A DNA stretch of 64,000 nucleotides from a bacterium HR33 (lineage in GTDB: Bacteria > Gemmatimonadota > Gemmatimonadetes > Gemmatimonadales > GWC2-71-9). The DNA is taken from the NCBI GenBank assembly GCA_002923375.1, contig BEIJ01000001.1, forward strand, positions 930,001 through 994,000, written 5' to 3'. Positions within the stretch are counted from its first letter, which is position 1. The number at the start of each line of letters is the position of its first letter. A model generated the notes under the pieces. It saw nothing but the letters and a program-made list of their open reading frames with translations. It was not told the DNA's origin and did no database searches. This document shows, piece after piece, positions 53,157-62,231 of this stretch. The translations under genes were made by a program, and so were the position numbers.

Positions 53157-54524
53157 CTAGCGAACACTGTCCATCAGAGCGAAGAAACCTTCGGTCATGG
53201 TCGGGTGGATGTACACCGCCCGGTAAAACAGCTTCCACGGCGCGCCGGCCATCATCAACGCCATGAGCGTTTGAACCAACTCCCCTCCTCCCCATCCCAG
53301 AATCGCGGCTCCCAATATCCGCTCCGTTTCCGCGTCGATCACCACCTTCATCAGCCCCGCCGTCTCGTCTCGCTCTATAGCGCGGGCGACGCGACTCATC
53401 GGGATCGAGCCCACCCGGATCTTCTTGCCCGCTTGCCGCGCCTCCTTCTCCGTAATCCCCACTCTGCCCAGTTCGGGATCGGTGAAAAGCGCGTAAGGGA
53501 CGATGCGCCCCGCGGTGCTCAGCTTCTTCTCGTTGAACAGATTGTGATACACGATCTGAAAGTCGTTGTAGCTGATGTGGGTGAACGCCGGCCCGCCGTT
53601 CACATCGCCCAAGGCGTAAACTCCGGGCACATTGGTTTCCAGATGCTCGTTCACCTTGATCCACCCGTCGCGGTGCTCGATTCCCGCCTGCTCCAGGCCC
53701 AGGTCGTCGGTGTTAGGGGTCCGGCCGGCCGCAAGGAGGATGTGCGACGCTTCGACCGTCCGGGTCCGGCCGGTTGCCCGGTCTCTGACCGCGATTCGAA
53801 GCTTCCCGTTTTGGTTTTCGACTGCGGCTACCTCCGCTCCGGTCTGAAATTCGATCCCCTCGGCTTCCAGGGCGTCCCGCAGCGCCCCGGCCACGTCCTC
53901 GTCCTCCCGGGGGACGATCTGCTCGGCGAACTCCACTACCGTCACTCTGCTGCCAAAGCGCCGGAACATCTGGCCGAACTCGAGCCCCACGTAACTGCCT
54001 CCCACCACCAGCAGGTGGTCGGGCACCTCGGTGAGGTCCATGATGTTGCGGTTGGTAAGGTAGGGAACTTCTTCAATCCCCTTGATCGGCAAGACGCGCG
54101 GCCTGGTCCCCGTGTTGATGAATATGTGCTTCGCGGTCAGGCGCTCGCCGTCCACCTCGATCTCTTTGGGCCCGGCGAACCGAGCAGCGGCCCGGTAAAG
54201 CGTGATACCCGGCCGGCTGGCTGCGTGCTTTTCTTGCCCGCTCCGCCACTGATGCACGATCCGGTTTTTGCGTTCGACGATCCGGGCCAGGTCGATCCTG
54301 AAGTCGCTCACCTCGATTCCAAAGTCCGGCGCCCGTCGCACGTAGTGAGCCACTTGCGCGTGGGCCAGCATCGTCTTGGTGGGAGTGCAGCCGTAGTTGA
54401 CGCAGGAACCGCCCAGATGCTCCCGCTCTATTAGAGCCACCTTCCAGCCTTTATCGGCGAGACGGTGGGAAAGAGGGTTGCCGGCTTGGCCCGAGCCGAT
54501 CACTATAGCGTCGAAAGTTTTCAT
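53157..54524 (-). CDS. Mercuric reductase/dihydrolipoyl dehydrogenase-like flavoprotein
   Basis: 455 aa. FAD site GSGQAGN (10-16), redox disulphide C41-VNYG-C46, NAD(P) site VVGGSYVGLEFGQ, GRTPNTDDL, and the C-terminal HPTMTE. This class-I disulphide reductase lacks the HMA domain and the terminal Cys pair of Hg(II) reductases, and no lipoyl-complex genes are near, so the substrate is open. 'MerA-like protein' is the usual label. Tail-to-tail with the 61-aa gene, 4 bp apart. Confidence 0.85.
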   Translation of the reverse strand: MKTFDAIVIGSGQAGNPLSHRLADKGWKVALIEREHLGGSCVNYGCTPTKTMLAHAQVAHYVRRAPDFGIEVSDFRIDLARIVERKNRIVHQWRSGQEKHAASRPGITLYRAAARFAGPKEIEVDGERLTAKHIFINTGTRPRVLPIKGIEEVPYLTNRNIMDLTEVPDHLLVVGGSYVGLEFGQMFRRFGSRVTVVEFAEQIVPREDEDVAGALRDALEAEGIEFQTGAEVAAVENQNGKLRIAVRDRATGRTRTVEASHILLAAGRTPNTDDLGLEQAGIEHRDGWIKVNEHLETNVPGVYALGDVNGGPAFTHISYNDFQIVYHNLFNEKKLSTAGRIVPYALFTDPELGRVGITEKEARQAGKKIRVGSIPMSRVARAIERDETAGLMKVVIDAETERILGAAILGWGGGELVQTLMALMMAGAPWKLFYRAVYIHPTMTEGFFALMDSVR

Positions 54525-54784
54525 CGGATCCTCCTAGCCTTGTGAAACAGGGGGCAGGCCCCCTCGGGTTCCCCGGAACCGTTTTTCCCGCCCGCGCGCC
54601 TAGGCGAGGGAGCCAACCGCCCGGCGCCCGCAGACCGGTACGGAGTTTGGGCCCCCTTCACGGGTCGAGGCGTAGAGCGCCAAGATTGTGTGCCGGCGCC
54701 GGAACGCTTAGGATGGTTTTTTCACCAATGCGTGGGCATCAAGAGCTCAGGATCGCCTCACCATCAACTCTGGGCGTTTGAATT

Positions 54785-55684
54785 GTGGAAGGGTTAGAGA
54801 ATCGAGAAGGGGAACGGCCTCTGGTGGCGGTCCTGCGCGCGGCGGCGGGACCGGTACCCACCATGGCGGCAGCCTGGTTCGCCGCGTTTCTACTGGCGTT
54901 CTTCCACGCCCGCAGCGACGCCTTACTCATAGCCTTGGGGTTCTTGGGAGCGATGCTGGCGGGGCTGGTGGGCCTGGGCGGCGCGGTGGTCATGATACCC
55001 CTTTTGCTGTACGTACCTCCGCTGCTGGGACAACCGGCTCTCGACATCCACACCGTGGCGGGAATAACCATGGTGCAGGTGGCGGCGGCGGGCGTAGCGG
55101 GACTTTTGGGGCATCTGCATCACCGGCCGATTCGCGGCCGGCTGGTGGCAGTCCTGGGAAGCAGCACCGCATTAGGATCGCTTACCGGAGCGGTTGTGTC
55201 CCGCTGGGTAGGTTCCGAGGTGCTGGCCGGAGTGTTCGCGAGCCTGGCTCTGGCCGCTTCGGTGCTGATGTTCCTGCCTCAGTCCTGGTCCGGCTTGGAA
55301 GCGGGTGAACAGCCATACGATTTCAGCGCTCCGATGGCAGCAGCTGCCGGAGTGTTGGTAGGGGCGATGGGAGGAATGGTGGGAGCAGGAGGAGGCATCC
55401 TGCTGGTGCCTTTCATGATATACGCGCTTAAAGTTCCGCTCCGCAGCGCGATCGGAGCCTCTTTGGGCATCGTCCTCTTTTCCGGAATCGCGGGCCTCGC
55501 GGGCAAGGCGGTTACGGGACAGGTCAACTGGCTCATGGCGCTGGCTCTGGTAGCGGGGGCTCTCCCCGGCGCGCGGCTCGGGGCCAGCCTCAGCCGGCGC
55601 ACCCCGGCGGGAGTCTTGAGCAGGGTCCTGGGAGTCCTGATCGGAATCGCCGCGCTGGGAATGTGGTGGGACGTACTGCGTTGA
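54785..55684 (+). CDS. TauE/SafE-family sulfite or organosulfur exporter
   Basis: 299 aa, about eight hydrophobic helices. The family's duplicated glycine pattern is visible: LGAMLAGLVGLGGAVVMIPLLL (about 56-77) and GAMGGMVGAGGGILLVPFMI (second half). Start GTG at 54785, or the ATG at 54863, which would drop 26 polar residues. Members export sulfite, taurine-derived anions or related compounds; the substrate cannot be told here. tRNA-Phe follows on the other strand. Confidence 0.85.
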   Translation: MEGLENREGERPLVAVLRAAAGPVPTMAAAWFAAFLLAFFHARSDALLIALGFLGAMLAGLVGLGGAVVMIPLLLYVPPLLGQPALDIHTVAGITMVQVAAAGVAGLLGHLHHRPIRGRLVAVLGSSTALGSLTGAVVSRWVGSEVLAGVFASLALAASVLMFLPQSWSGLEAGEQPYDFSAPMAAAAGVLVGAMGGMVGAGGGILLVPFMIYALKVPLRSAIGASLGIVLFSGIAGLAGKAVTGQVNWLMALALVAGALPGARLGASLSRRTPAGVLSRVLGVLIGIAALGMWWDVLR

Positions 55685-55706
55685 AAGCCCGGCCGCCGCT
55701 AGGCAA

Positions 55707-55779
55707 TGGCCAGGGACGGAATCGAACCGCCGACACCCGGATTTTCAGTCCGGTGCTCTACCAACTGAGCTACCTGGCC
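55707..55779 (-). tRNA. tRNA-Phe (anticodon GAA)
   Basis: On the minus strand a full cloverleaf: acceptor GGCCAGG/CCTGGCC, D arm AGCTCAGTTGGTAGAGC, anticodon stem CCGGA-CTGAAAA-TCCGG with GAA, and T arm GGCGGTTCGATTCCGTC. No genome-encoded CCA. Confidence 0.98.
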
Positions 55780-55850
55780 GCTCGCTGCAGCCAGAGAAAG
55801 TAGCAAGTCTGCCCGCCCCGGCGGAAGAGCCGAGCGCCCCATCGAGTCGC

Positions 55851-56996
55851 CTACCTCACACCGGCACGCTTTCCCTTGGGCCGAACCACCGGCTCGATCC
55901 CGGCCGCCCGCGCCAGCTCGCGGTGTATCCGCGCCACCCGCTCCACCTGTCCCTTGGCGGGGAAGCGCTCGTAAAAACCGTCCGCCCTAAAAGTGCGCTT
56001 GAGCTCGGTCCACGGAGCCAACTTGCGCTCCCACCGGGCCACCCGCCCTTCCTCGGGCTCGGCATCCACGGCAGCAAGATCGGCGCAGACCCGCACCATC
56101 GCCTTCAGCGTCACCGAGTTGGTAACGAAATACGAACCGCTCCCCCAAGCGTCTTCCCACACCCGCTCGGCCGCTTTGAAAAAGTCCCGAACCAGGCCGT
56201 AAAACCGCTCCACGTGTCGCTTGTCCGTACCGTCGCGCTGGATCCGCTGCCAATCGGCGGAAACCCAACGATGCAGCTCGTTGAAAAGCTCCGCCTGAAG
56301 AATCCACTTGTCCCTGCGACTGCGCCCGCCGAGGCGATTTATGCGGTACCGCAGGGGAGAATCCGCCGAAGAGTACAACAGGTCCACCACCCGCGCCGCG
56401 AACTTCTTGTCCTCCGAAGCCCAGGAAACCTTCTCGTAAAGGTCCACTAGGTGACTCTTGTTGATCCTAGTGGGCGTGGAGTTGATGATCACGAACATCT
56501 CGGTGGCGAAGTCCTCGCTCTTGCCGTCGAAAATTATGCAGGGGACGTAGATCCCCGCCGCCTCCTCCGGCCGCTCCAGGCGGTAAAAGTGGAGCGCCGC
56601 CAGGCGATGCTGCCCGTCGATCACCAAATACTTTCCCCGGGGCTCCTGCAGATCTCCCACGTTCTCTATCCGCCCCATGGGGCTGAACTCCAAATGCTCC
56701 GAAGTGAACAAAAGGATAGTTCCGGGAATCGGCGGCTGAGTCACGGCCGTTTCGTAAAAGTTTTTGATGGCCCGCACCTTGGCCCGGGAAAGCTGCCGCT
56801 GAAAAGCCCGATCGGAACGCTCGATCCGCGCAATGAAAGCGGCGATCTCGTCCCCCGGCGGCGGCTCCTCGGGAACGATCTGCTCGCCCTCACCGTAGTA
56901 CCGGCTGATGAAACGAACCTTCTCCAAAAGGTCTTCCGCCGGGTAAGAAACGAAGTAGAAGACGCTGTCCTTCTGGCGGACTTGAGTTGCCAACAT
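55851..56996 (-). CDS. DGQHR-domain protein (DndB-like)
   Basis: 381 aa from the ATG at 56996, which has AGGAGC seven bases upstream; the longer frame starts at 57098. The diagnostic motif VIDGQHRLAAL (near 155) is followed by IINSTPTRINKSH, as in DndB/DGQHR proteins. Those are DNA phosphorothioation-linked or ParB-like nucleases and regulators. No dnd, ssp or dpt genes are in the window. It could be an orphan defence or regulatory protein. tRNA-Phe lies 71 bp downstream. Confidence 0.75.
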   Translation of the reverse strand: MLATQVRQKDSVFYFVSYPAEDLLEKVRFISRYYGEGEQIVPEEPPPGDEIAAFIARIERSDRAFQRQLSRAKVRAIKNFYETAVTQPPIPGTILLFTSEHLEFSPMGRIENVGDLQEPRGKYLVIDGQHRLAALHFYRLERPEEAAGIYVPCIIFDGKSEDFATEMFVIINSTPTRINKSHLVDLYEKVSWASEDKKFAARVVDLLYSSADSPLRYRINRLGGRSRRDKWILQAELFNELHRWVSADWQRIQRDGTDKRHVERFYGLVRDFFKAAERVWEDAWGSGSYFVTNSVTLKAMVRVCADLAAVDAEPEEGRVARWERKLAPWTELKRTFRADGFYERFPAKGQVERVARIHRELARAAGIEPVVRPKGKRAGVR

Positions 56997-57099
56997 CGAT
57001 CTGCTCCTGTAAGGAGAAGTCGAGAAGCGAAATTGCCACACCGGGCGGCGGAACACAATCGGGCGATCTTTCATCCGCCGCCCGGAAAGCAAGTACAAC

Positions 57100-58356
57100 C
57101 TACGGGCGGTACTCCACCAAAGTCATCCGATAGACCTCGCCCCCTTCGTCCCTGAGCAGGACCGCCAGAGGGAGGGCAACCTCCGGCGAAACGCACATAT
57201 CGACCCGTACTTCTTGGTTCTCGCGCCACACACCTCGCAACCCTCGAACCCCGGCATGGGAGCATTCGGCCTCCACTTTGAAGGAGACCGTCTCACCCTC
57301 CGAAGTAAAACTCCACTCGCTGCCCAGTTCCCACTCGTGACCCAGCAACATCCCATACATGGGGCTGAACAGCACGATCGCACCCGGACCCATAGCCGCG
57401 ACCTGCATGAAAGGAATCCCCTGGCCGGGCGAGGTCGTGGTGGTGGTGCGGAAGGAGTCTTCTCCCAGTAGCCCGGCAACGGTGAGCCGGAAACGGCCTT
57501 CGCCTGCAGGCTGCGCTTCGAGCGTGTACCAGCCTGTCTTGCGCTCGCCCTCCTCTTCAACCTCGGCGTCGTACTTGAAGTACTCCGTACCCTTGAACTG
57601 GTACAACCCCCACACACCGCCCAGCGCACCCGCGCCAACCAAGGGCGCCGCGGGAGCCACCGGCTCCTGGGCAGCGGCCTCCAGCGCCCGCCTCACCTCG
57701 CCGTAACGCCCCTCCAACTCCGCAACCAGCTCCCCCACAGCCTCCACCGTAGCCTTGCCGATAGTGGTCTTTCGATACTCCTCGCCGCTCATGTTGATCC
57801 GGCCTCCGGCGGAGATCACCTTGAGATCCACCCCGCCGGTGAGCGAGGTACCGGAACCCTCCGCCGTAGCCCTCGACTCCGCATAAGCAAGCGGGGTACA
57901 AGCCGGTCCCCCGACAAACTGCGCCGCCAGAGCAACCACCCCAACGGTGTGCTCCCTCCCGATCCTCCCAATTCCGATTCGACCCACGCGCACATTGACC
58001 CCGGCTACCTCCCCCTCCACCTTCCCGAAAGCAGCTACACCTCCCGTTATCACGACGTCCACTCCCAGTTCGCCGAGCAAGTTGCAGGCTGCCGAGTAGT
58101 CGAGGCGAGAACCCGGAGGAAGCGCCGCCCTCCCGACCACCTCGAAGCGGTCCTTCTTCTTAAGCTCCTCGGCCACCAAATCGGCGATCCCCACACCCAC
58201 GTCGGCCTCGCCCCCGAAAATCTCCCTGGCGGACTCCCTCACCTCGTCGTACTCGAAGTCCGCAACCGCAACCCGGAGCTTCCCCTCGCCCCGCTGGGCG
58301 TACAAAGGACCGGCGGCTAGTCCTGCCGCCAAAAGAACAGTTGCCCGCCGGATCAT
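57100..58356 (-). CDS. CsgG/HfaB-like periplasmic protein
   Basis: 418 aa from the ATG at 58356, which begins the signal peptide (MIRRATVLLAAGLAAGPLYA). Residues about 25-190 (LRVAVADFEYDEV, FEVVGRAALPP, GVDVVITGGVAAFG, EHTVGVVALAAQFV) match the CsgG-type core that forms curli-export pores and related assemblies. There is no lipobox Cys after the signal. A beta-rich C-terminal half (about 220-418) is additional. No curli genes nearby; a non-curli CsgG-family sensor or pore is more likely. Confidence 0.75.
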   Translation of the reverse strand: MIRRATVLLAAGLAAGPLYAQRGEGKLRVAVADFEYDEVRESAREIFGGEADVGVGIADLVAEELKKKDRFEVVGRAALPPGSRLDYSAACNLLGELGVDVVITGGVAAFGKVEGEVAGVNVRVGRIGIGRIGREHTVGVVALAAQFVGGPACTPLAYAESRATAEGSGTSLTGGVDLKVISAGGRINMSGEEYRKTTIGKATVEAVGELVAELEGRYGEVRRALEAAAQEPVAPAAPLVGAGALGGVWGLYQFKGTEYFKYDAEVEEEGERKTGWYTLEAQPAGEGRFRLTVAGLLGEDSFRTTTTTSPGQGIPFMQVAAMGPGAIVLFSPMYGMLLGHEWELGSEWSFTSEGETVSFKVEAECSHAGVRGLRGVWRENQEVRVDMCVSPEVALPLAVLLRDEGGEVYRMTLVEYRP

Positions 58357-58570
58357 GTTGCACCTCGCTTGCTGAATGCCAGAAAAAACGCCCCAATCCC
58401 AGCGCCCAGTACGGACCCCTCCTCCACCAACATACCCCTCCCCCGGGACCCCGCAACCCGAACACCCCACCCCTCCCGCCCAAACGGCCGCGGCGCCATC
58501 TTTTTGGCTCGCTGGCGGGGCGGCCCTGAGAAAAGCCCGCCCTTAACCAAGACCTCAAACCGGCAAGGGT
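58357..58570. other. Divergent intergenic region
   Basis: 214 bp between the CsgG-like gene and the second TonB receptor. It should hold both promoters. It is C-rich on the plus strand; no clear boxes, operators or riboswitch recognised. Confidence 0.4.
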
Positions 58571-61183
58571 ATGCGTATGCGAGTCATCCCGTTTCTCTGC
58601 GCTGCGCTACTGGTTCTGCCCTGTTCCCTTTCGGCCCAGGCCGTAGGCACCGTCACCGGTACCGTCACCCGGCGGGCCGACGGCTCCCCGATCGCTAGAG
58701 TGCAGGTCAGCGTGCAGGGCACCAATCTCGGCACCGTTACGGGGAGCGACGGCAGGTACGTCCTAGAACGGGTCCCTGCGGGGCGCCAGACTGTGCTCTT
58801 CCGCTGGCTGGGATACCGGCCCCAAGCGGTGGAAGTGACCGTACCGGCTGGCGGGACCGCCACGGTCGACGCGGTACTGGAAGCCCAACCGGTGGCCCTG
58901 GAAGAAGTGGTGGTCACCGCCTCCCGCACGCCCGAGCGCGTGGTGGAAGCCCCGGCGGCGGTGGCTATAGCGGATATCCCGCAAGTCCGCTCCGCCGCCA
59001 TCACCGGACAGATGGCCCGAGCAGTGGCCAACATCCCGGGCGTCGACCTGGTCCAGAGCGGTATCAGCGATTTCAACCTCAACACCAGGGGTTTCAACTC
59101 CTCGCTGAACCGGCGGGTTTTGGTCTTGCAAGACGGGCGCGATCTGGCGATCGCCTTCCTCGGTTCCCAGGAGTGGAACGCCAACCCGCCTCTGGAGGAT
59201 GCGGCCCGAGTGGAAATGGTGCGCGGGCCCGGCTCGGCCCTTTACGGGGCTAACGCGTTCAGCGGCGTCTTGAGCATCACCACCCCGCCGGCCAGGGCGA
59301 TCCGCGGCACCAAGATCAGCTTGAGCGGCGGAGAGCTGAGCACTTTCAAAGGCGAGTTCCGCCACGCCGGCGTGTTCTCCGAGGGGAGGTTCGGCTACAA
59401 GCTCAGCGGCTCGTATTACACCAGCGACACCTGGACCCGCTCGCGGACCCGGCTGGACGGCACCGACATCGTGAGGGAGTACTCCCAGGCCACCAGCGCC
59501 ACCATCCCGCCCGAGGGCCGGCCGGAAGTGCTGCCCCTCGCCGGGCAGAGCAAAGACCCCACCACCGGGGAAGCCACGGGTGATCGGGATCCCATAGTGA
59601 ACATCCACGGAACCGCCCGCCTGGACTACTACGCCGCAAACTCGATCGCAACCATCGAGGGCGGCGCCGCACAGGTGGAAAACGAAGTCTTCGTTACCGG
59701 AATCGGCAGGGTCCAGGTACTCAAGGCGTTCAGGCCCTGGGCCAGGATCAACTGGTCCCACGAGAACTACAACCTCATGGCTTGGTACTCGGGACGCGAT
59801 TCCAAAGAACCGCAAAAGTCGCTTCTCTCCGGGCTCGACCTGCAAGAACAGTCCAGCATCTACCACGTGGAAGGCCAATACAACCGGAGTTTCTTGGACG
59901 AGAAGGCGAGGATCGTGCTGGGAGCCTCCTACCGGAACTACCGGGTGAACACCCAGAACACGCTCATGGCTCCCAACAACGACGACCGCAGCGACAATTA
60001 CTACTCGGTCTACGGGCAACTCGAGTACCAGCCGATACCGGAACTAAAACTGGTCGCCGCTTCCCGTTTCGACGACGGAACGCTGTTCAAAGGACAGTTC
60101 TCGCCCAAGGGCGCGGTGGTGTTCAGCCCCAACGAGGATCATTCGATCCGATTTACCGTCAACCGCGCTTTTCAGACTCCCAACTATTCGGAGTTTTTCC
60201 TGCGGGTCCCCGTAGCCCCGCCCACCACCGCCCCGCGCACTTTGGAGCGCGGTATCGAGCAGTTCTTCCAGCAGATGAACGCCTCGGGGATAGGAGCGGG
60301 CCTCAACCTGCCCAACGACTTGCCCTGGAACTTCGACTCCTTGACCCACGCTCTCGCTCTGGGCAACGCCGAACTGGACGTGGAAAAGGTCACCGGCTGG
60401 GAGATCGGCTACAAAGGAAACTTCGCAGGACGCGGATTCTTTACCATCGACGGCTACCTCAACGAACTCAAAAACTTCGTGACCGATCTTCTGCCGGCTT
60501 CGCTGCACCCGGGAACCAATCCGCTGTTCACCAAGTACTCGCTCACCGATCAGGGCACCAACGTTCCTAAGAATCTGGACGATCTCGAGGCCCGAGCCAC
60601 CGCGCTGCGCCAAGCGGGAGCCATCACTCCCCAGCAGGAGGCCCAAATCAAGGCCACCATCGCCGCCCTGCGCACCGGCTACGCCGGACTAGTGGCTCAG
60701 GCTGGGCCGTTGCTGGCGACCTACGGCAATAGCCGGGCGCTGATTCTGTCGTACGCCAACGCCGGCCGGGTAATCGAGCGCGGCATAGAGATCGGCGCGG
60801 GATACTTCGTGACCCCGTCGTTCAAGATCGAAGGCTCCTACGCGTTCTTCGACTTTGACGTAAAGGACCAAATACTGGGAGACTCGCTGCTTCCCAACAC
60901 TCCCAAACACAAGGGGGCGATCACCCTCTCGTACAGCGGCACCGAGGGACTCGATGCGAGCGTCACGGCGCGCTTGGTGGACGAGTTCCGCTGGGCTGCG
61001 GGAGTATACGCCGGGCCGATTCCCGCAAGCCAGATGATCGACGTCAACCTGGGTTACCAGGTGAACAACTACGTGAGGTTGCACCTGGTGGCCACCAACC
61101 TGCTGGACCAGAAGCGCTACACGATGTACGGCGGATCGGTCATCGGCCGGAGGGTGCTGGGAGGAGTCACGGCCACGTTCTGA
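58571..61183 (+). CDS. TonB-dependent outer-membrane receptor
   Basis: 870 aa with a signal peptide (MRMRVIPFLCAALLVLPCSLSAQ). CarboxypepD_reg-like domain (about 25-110; VTGTVTRRADGSPIARVQVSVQGTNLGTV) and TonB box-like LEEVVVTASRTPE (about 115). The plug runs to about 235 and contains NTRGFNSSLNRRVLVLQDGRD and the VEMVRGPGSALYGANAFSGVLSI signature. The barrel ends in a terminal VTATF. A more standard receptor than the one at 12484. No periplasmic-binding or ABC genes adjoin. Substrate unknown. Confidence 0.93.
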   Translation: MRMRVIPFLCAALLVLPCSLSAQAVGTVTGTVTRRADGSPIARVQVSVQGTNLGTVTGSDGRYVLERVPAGRQTVLFRWLGYRPQAVEVTVPAGGTATVDAVLEAQPVALEEVVVTASRTPERVVEAPAAVAIADIPQVRSAAITGQMARAVANIPGVDLVQSGISDFNLNTRGFNSSLNRRVLVLQDGRDLAIAFLGSQEWNANPPLEDAARVEMVRGPGSALYGANAFSGVLSITTPPARAIRGTKISLSGGELSTFKGEFRHAGVFSEGRFGYKLSGSYYTSDTWTRSRTRLDGTDIVREYSQATSATIPPEGRPEVLPLAGQSKDPTTGEATGDRDPIVNIHGTARLDYYAANSIATIEGGAAQVENEVFVTGIGRVQVLKAFRPWARINWSHENYNLMAWYSGRDSKEPQKSLLSGLDLQEQSSIYHVEGQYNRSFLDEKARIVLGASYRNYRVNTQNTLMAPNNDDRSDNYYSVYGQLEYQPIPELKLVAASRFDDGTLFKGQFSPKGAVVFSPNEDHSIRFTVNRAFQTPNYSEFFLRVPVAPPTTAPRTLERGIEQFFQQMNASGIGAGLNLPNDLPWNFDSLTHALALGNAELDVEKVTGWEIGYKGNFAGRGFFTIDGYLNELKNFVTDLLPASLHPGTNPLFTKYSLTDQGTNVPKNLDDLEARATALRQAGAITPQQEAQIKATIAALRTGYAGLVAQAGPLLATYGNSRALILSYANAGRVIERGIEIGAGYFVTPSFKIEGSYAFFDFDVKDQILGDSLLPNTPKHKGAITLSYSGTEGLDASVTARLVDEFRWAAGVYAGPIPASQMIDVNLGYQVNNYVRLHLVATNLLDQKRYTMYGGSVIGRRVLGGVTATF

Positions 61184-61256
61184 CATTTTCCCGGCCGAGG
61201 GGAGGCAGGGCAGCAGTTCGAGTGCCTGCTTCCCCGCCGGCTTTCCAGGTTGCCGC

Positions 61257-62231
61257 ATGAAAGCTGTTCGCGTGCATCGAACCGGAGGCCCCGAAGTCCT
61301 CAGCTACGAGGACGTACCCATTCCCGAGCCTCAAGCGGGTGAAGTGCTGGTAAAGCTGGAAGCCGCCGGGGTCAATTACATCGACACCTACCAGCGCTCC
61401 GGACTCTATCGGATAGAACTTCCCGCCATCTTGGGCCAGGAGGGGGCCGGCGTCGTAGTCCGGCTGGGAGCGGGAGTGAAAAACTTCAAGGAGGGCGATC
61501 CCGTAGCCTGGACCGGAGTGCTGGGATCCTACGCCGAATACGCGGCCGTCCCCGAAGACCGGCTGGTAGCCATACCCTCGGGCCTCTCCGCCAAGCAGGC
61601 GGCGGCCGCCATGCTTCAGGGAATGACCGCGCACTATCTGGCCCGCTCTACCTACCCCTTGAAAGAGGGAGATATTTGCCTGGTGCACGCTGCGGCGGGA
61701 GGCGTGGGACTGCTGCTGGTACAAATAGCGAGAATGTGCGGCGCCACGGTCATAGGGACGGTCTCGACCGCGGAAAAGGAAGCTCTCGCCCGGGAGGCTG
61801 GCGCGCACTACGTAATTCGCTACACCGAGACCGATTTCGAAGCTGAAGTCAAGCGCATCACCCAAGGGCGAGGAGTCCAGGTGGTGTACGATTCGGTGGG
61901 CCGCGACACCTTCGAGAAAAGCCTCGACTGTCTGGCTCTCCGGGGAATGCTCGTGCTTTTCGGGCAGTCCAGCGGTCCGGTCCCACCGTTCGACCCGCAG
62001 ATCCTAAACCGCAAAGGTTCGCTGTTTCTCACGCGACCTTCTTTGGGCCACTACATCGCCACCCGGGAAGAGCTGCTGGAGCGGGCCGGCGACGTGCTCG
62101 GCTGGGTGAAGGAGGGGCGCCTGCGCCTCAGGATCCACGCCGAGTATCCTTTGTCCCGCGCGGCGGAGGCGCACCGGGATTTGGAGAAAAGGCGGACCAG
62201 CGGGAAGCTTCTGCTCTTACCCGGACAATGA
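61257..62231 (+). CDS. qor: NADPH:quinone reductase-type MDR oxidoreductase
   Basis: 324 aa, zinc-free medium-chain dehydrogenase. Signature VNYIDTYQRSGLY, nucleotide fold AAAGGVGLLLVQIA, and VYDSVGRDTFEKSLDCL, as in QOR. It reduces quinones by one-electron transfer with NADPH; related members act on other enones. It ends ATGA-overlapping the flavoprotein gene that follows, suggesting joint function. Confidence 0.9.
   Translation: MKAVRVHRTGGPEVLSYEDVPIPEPQAGEVLVKLEAAGVNYIDTYQRSGLYRIELPAILGQEGAGVVVRLGAGVKNFKEGDPVAWTGVLGSYAEYAAVPEDRLVAIPSGLSAKQAAAAMLQGMTAHYLARSTYPLKEGDICLVHAAAGGVGLLLVQIARMCGATVIGTVSTAEKEALAREAGAHYVIRYTETDFEAEVKRITQGRGVQVVYDSVGRDTFEKSLDCLALRGMLVLFGQSSGPVPPFDPQILNRKGSLFLTRPSLGHYIATREELLERAGDVLGWVKEGRLRLRIHAEYPLSRAAEAHRDLEKRRTSGKLLLLPGQ

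Noticed and set aside
53157-54524. Mercuric reductase as a specific function
   Set aside because: No HMA domain, no C-terminal Cys pair and no mer genes; only the general disulphide-reductase family is supported.
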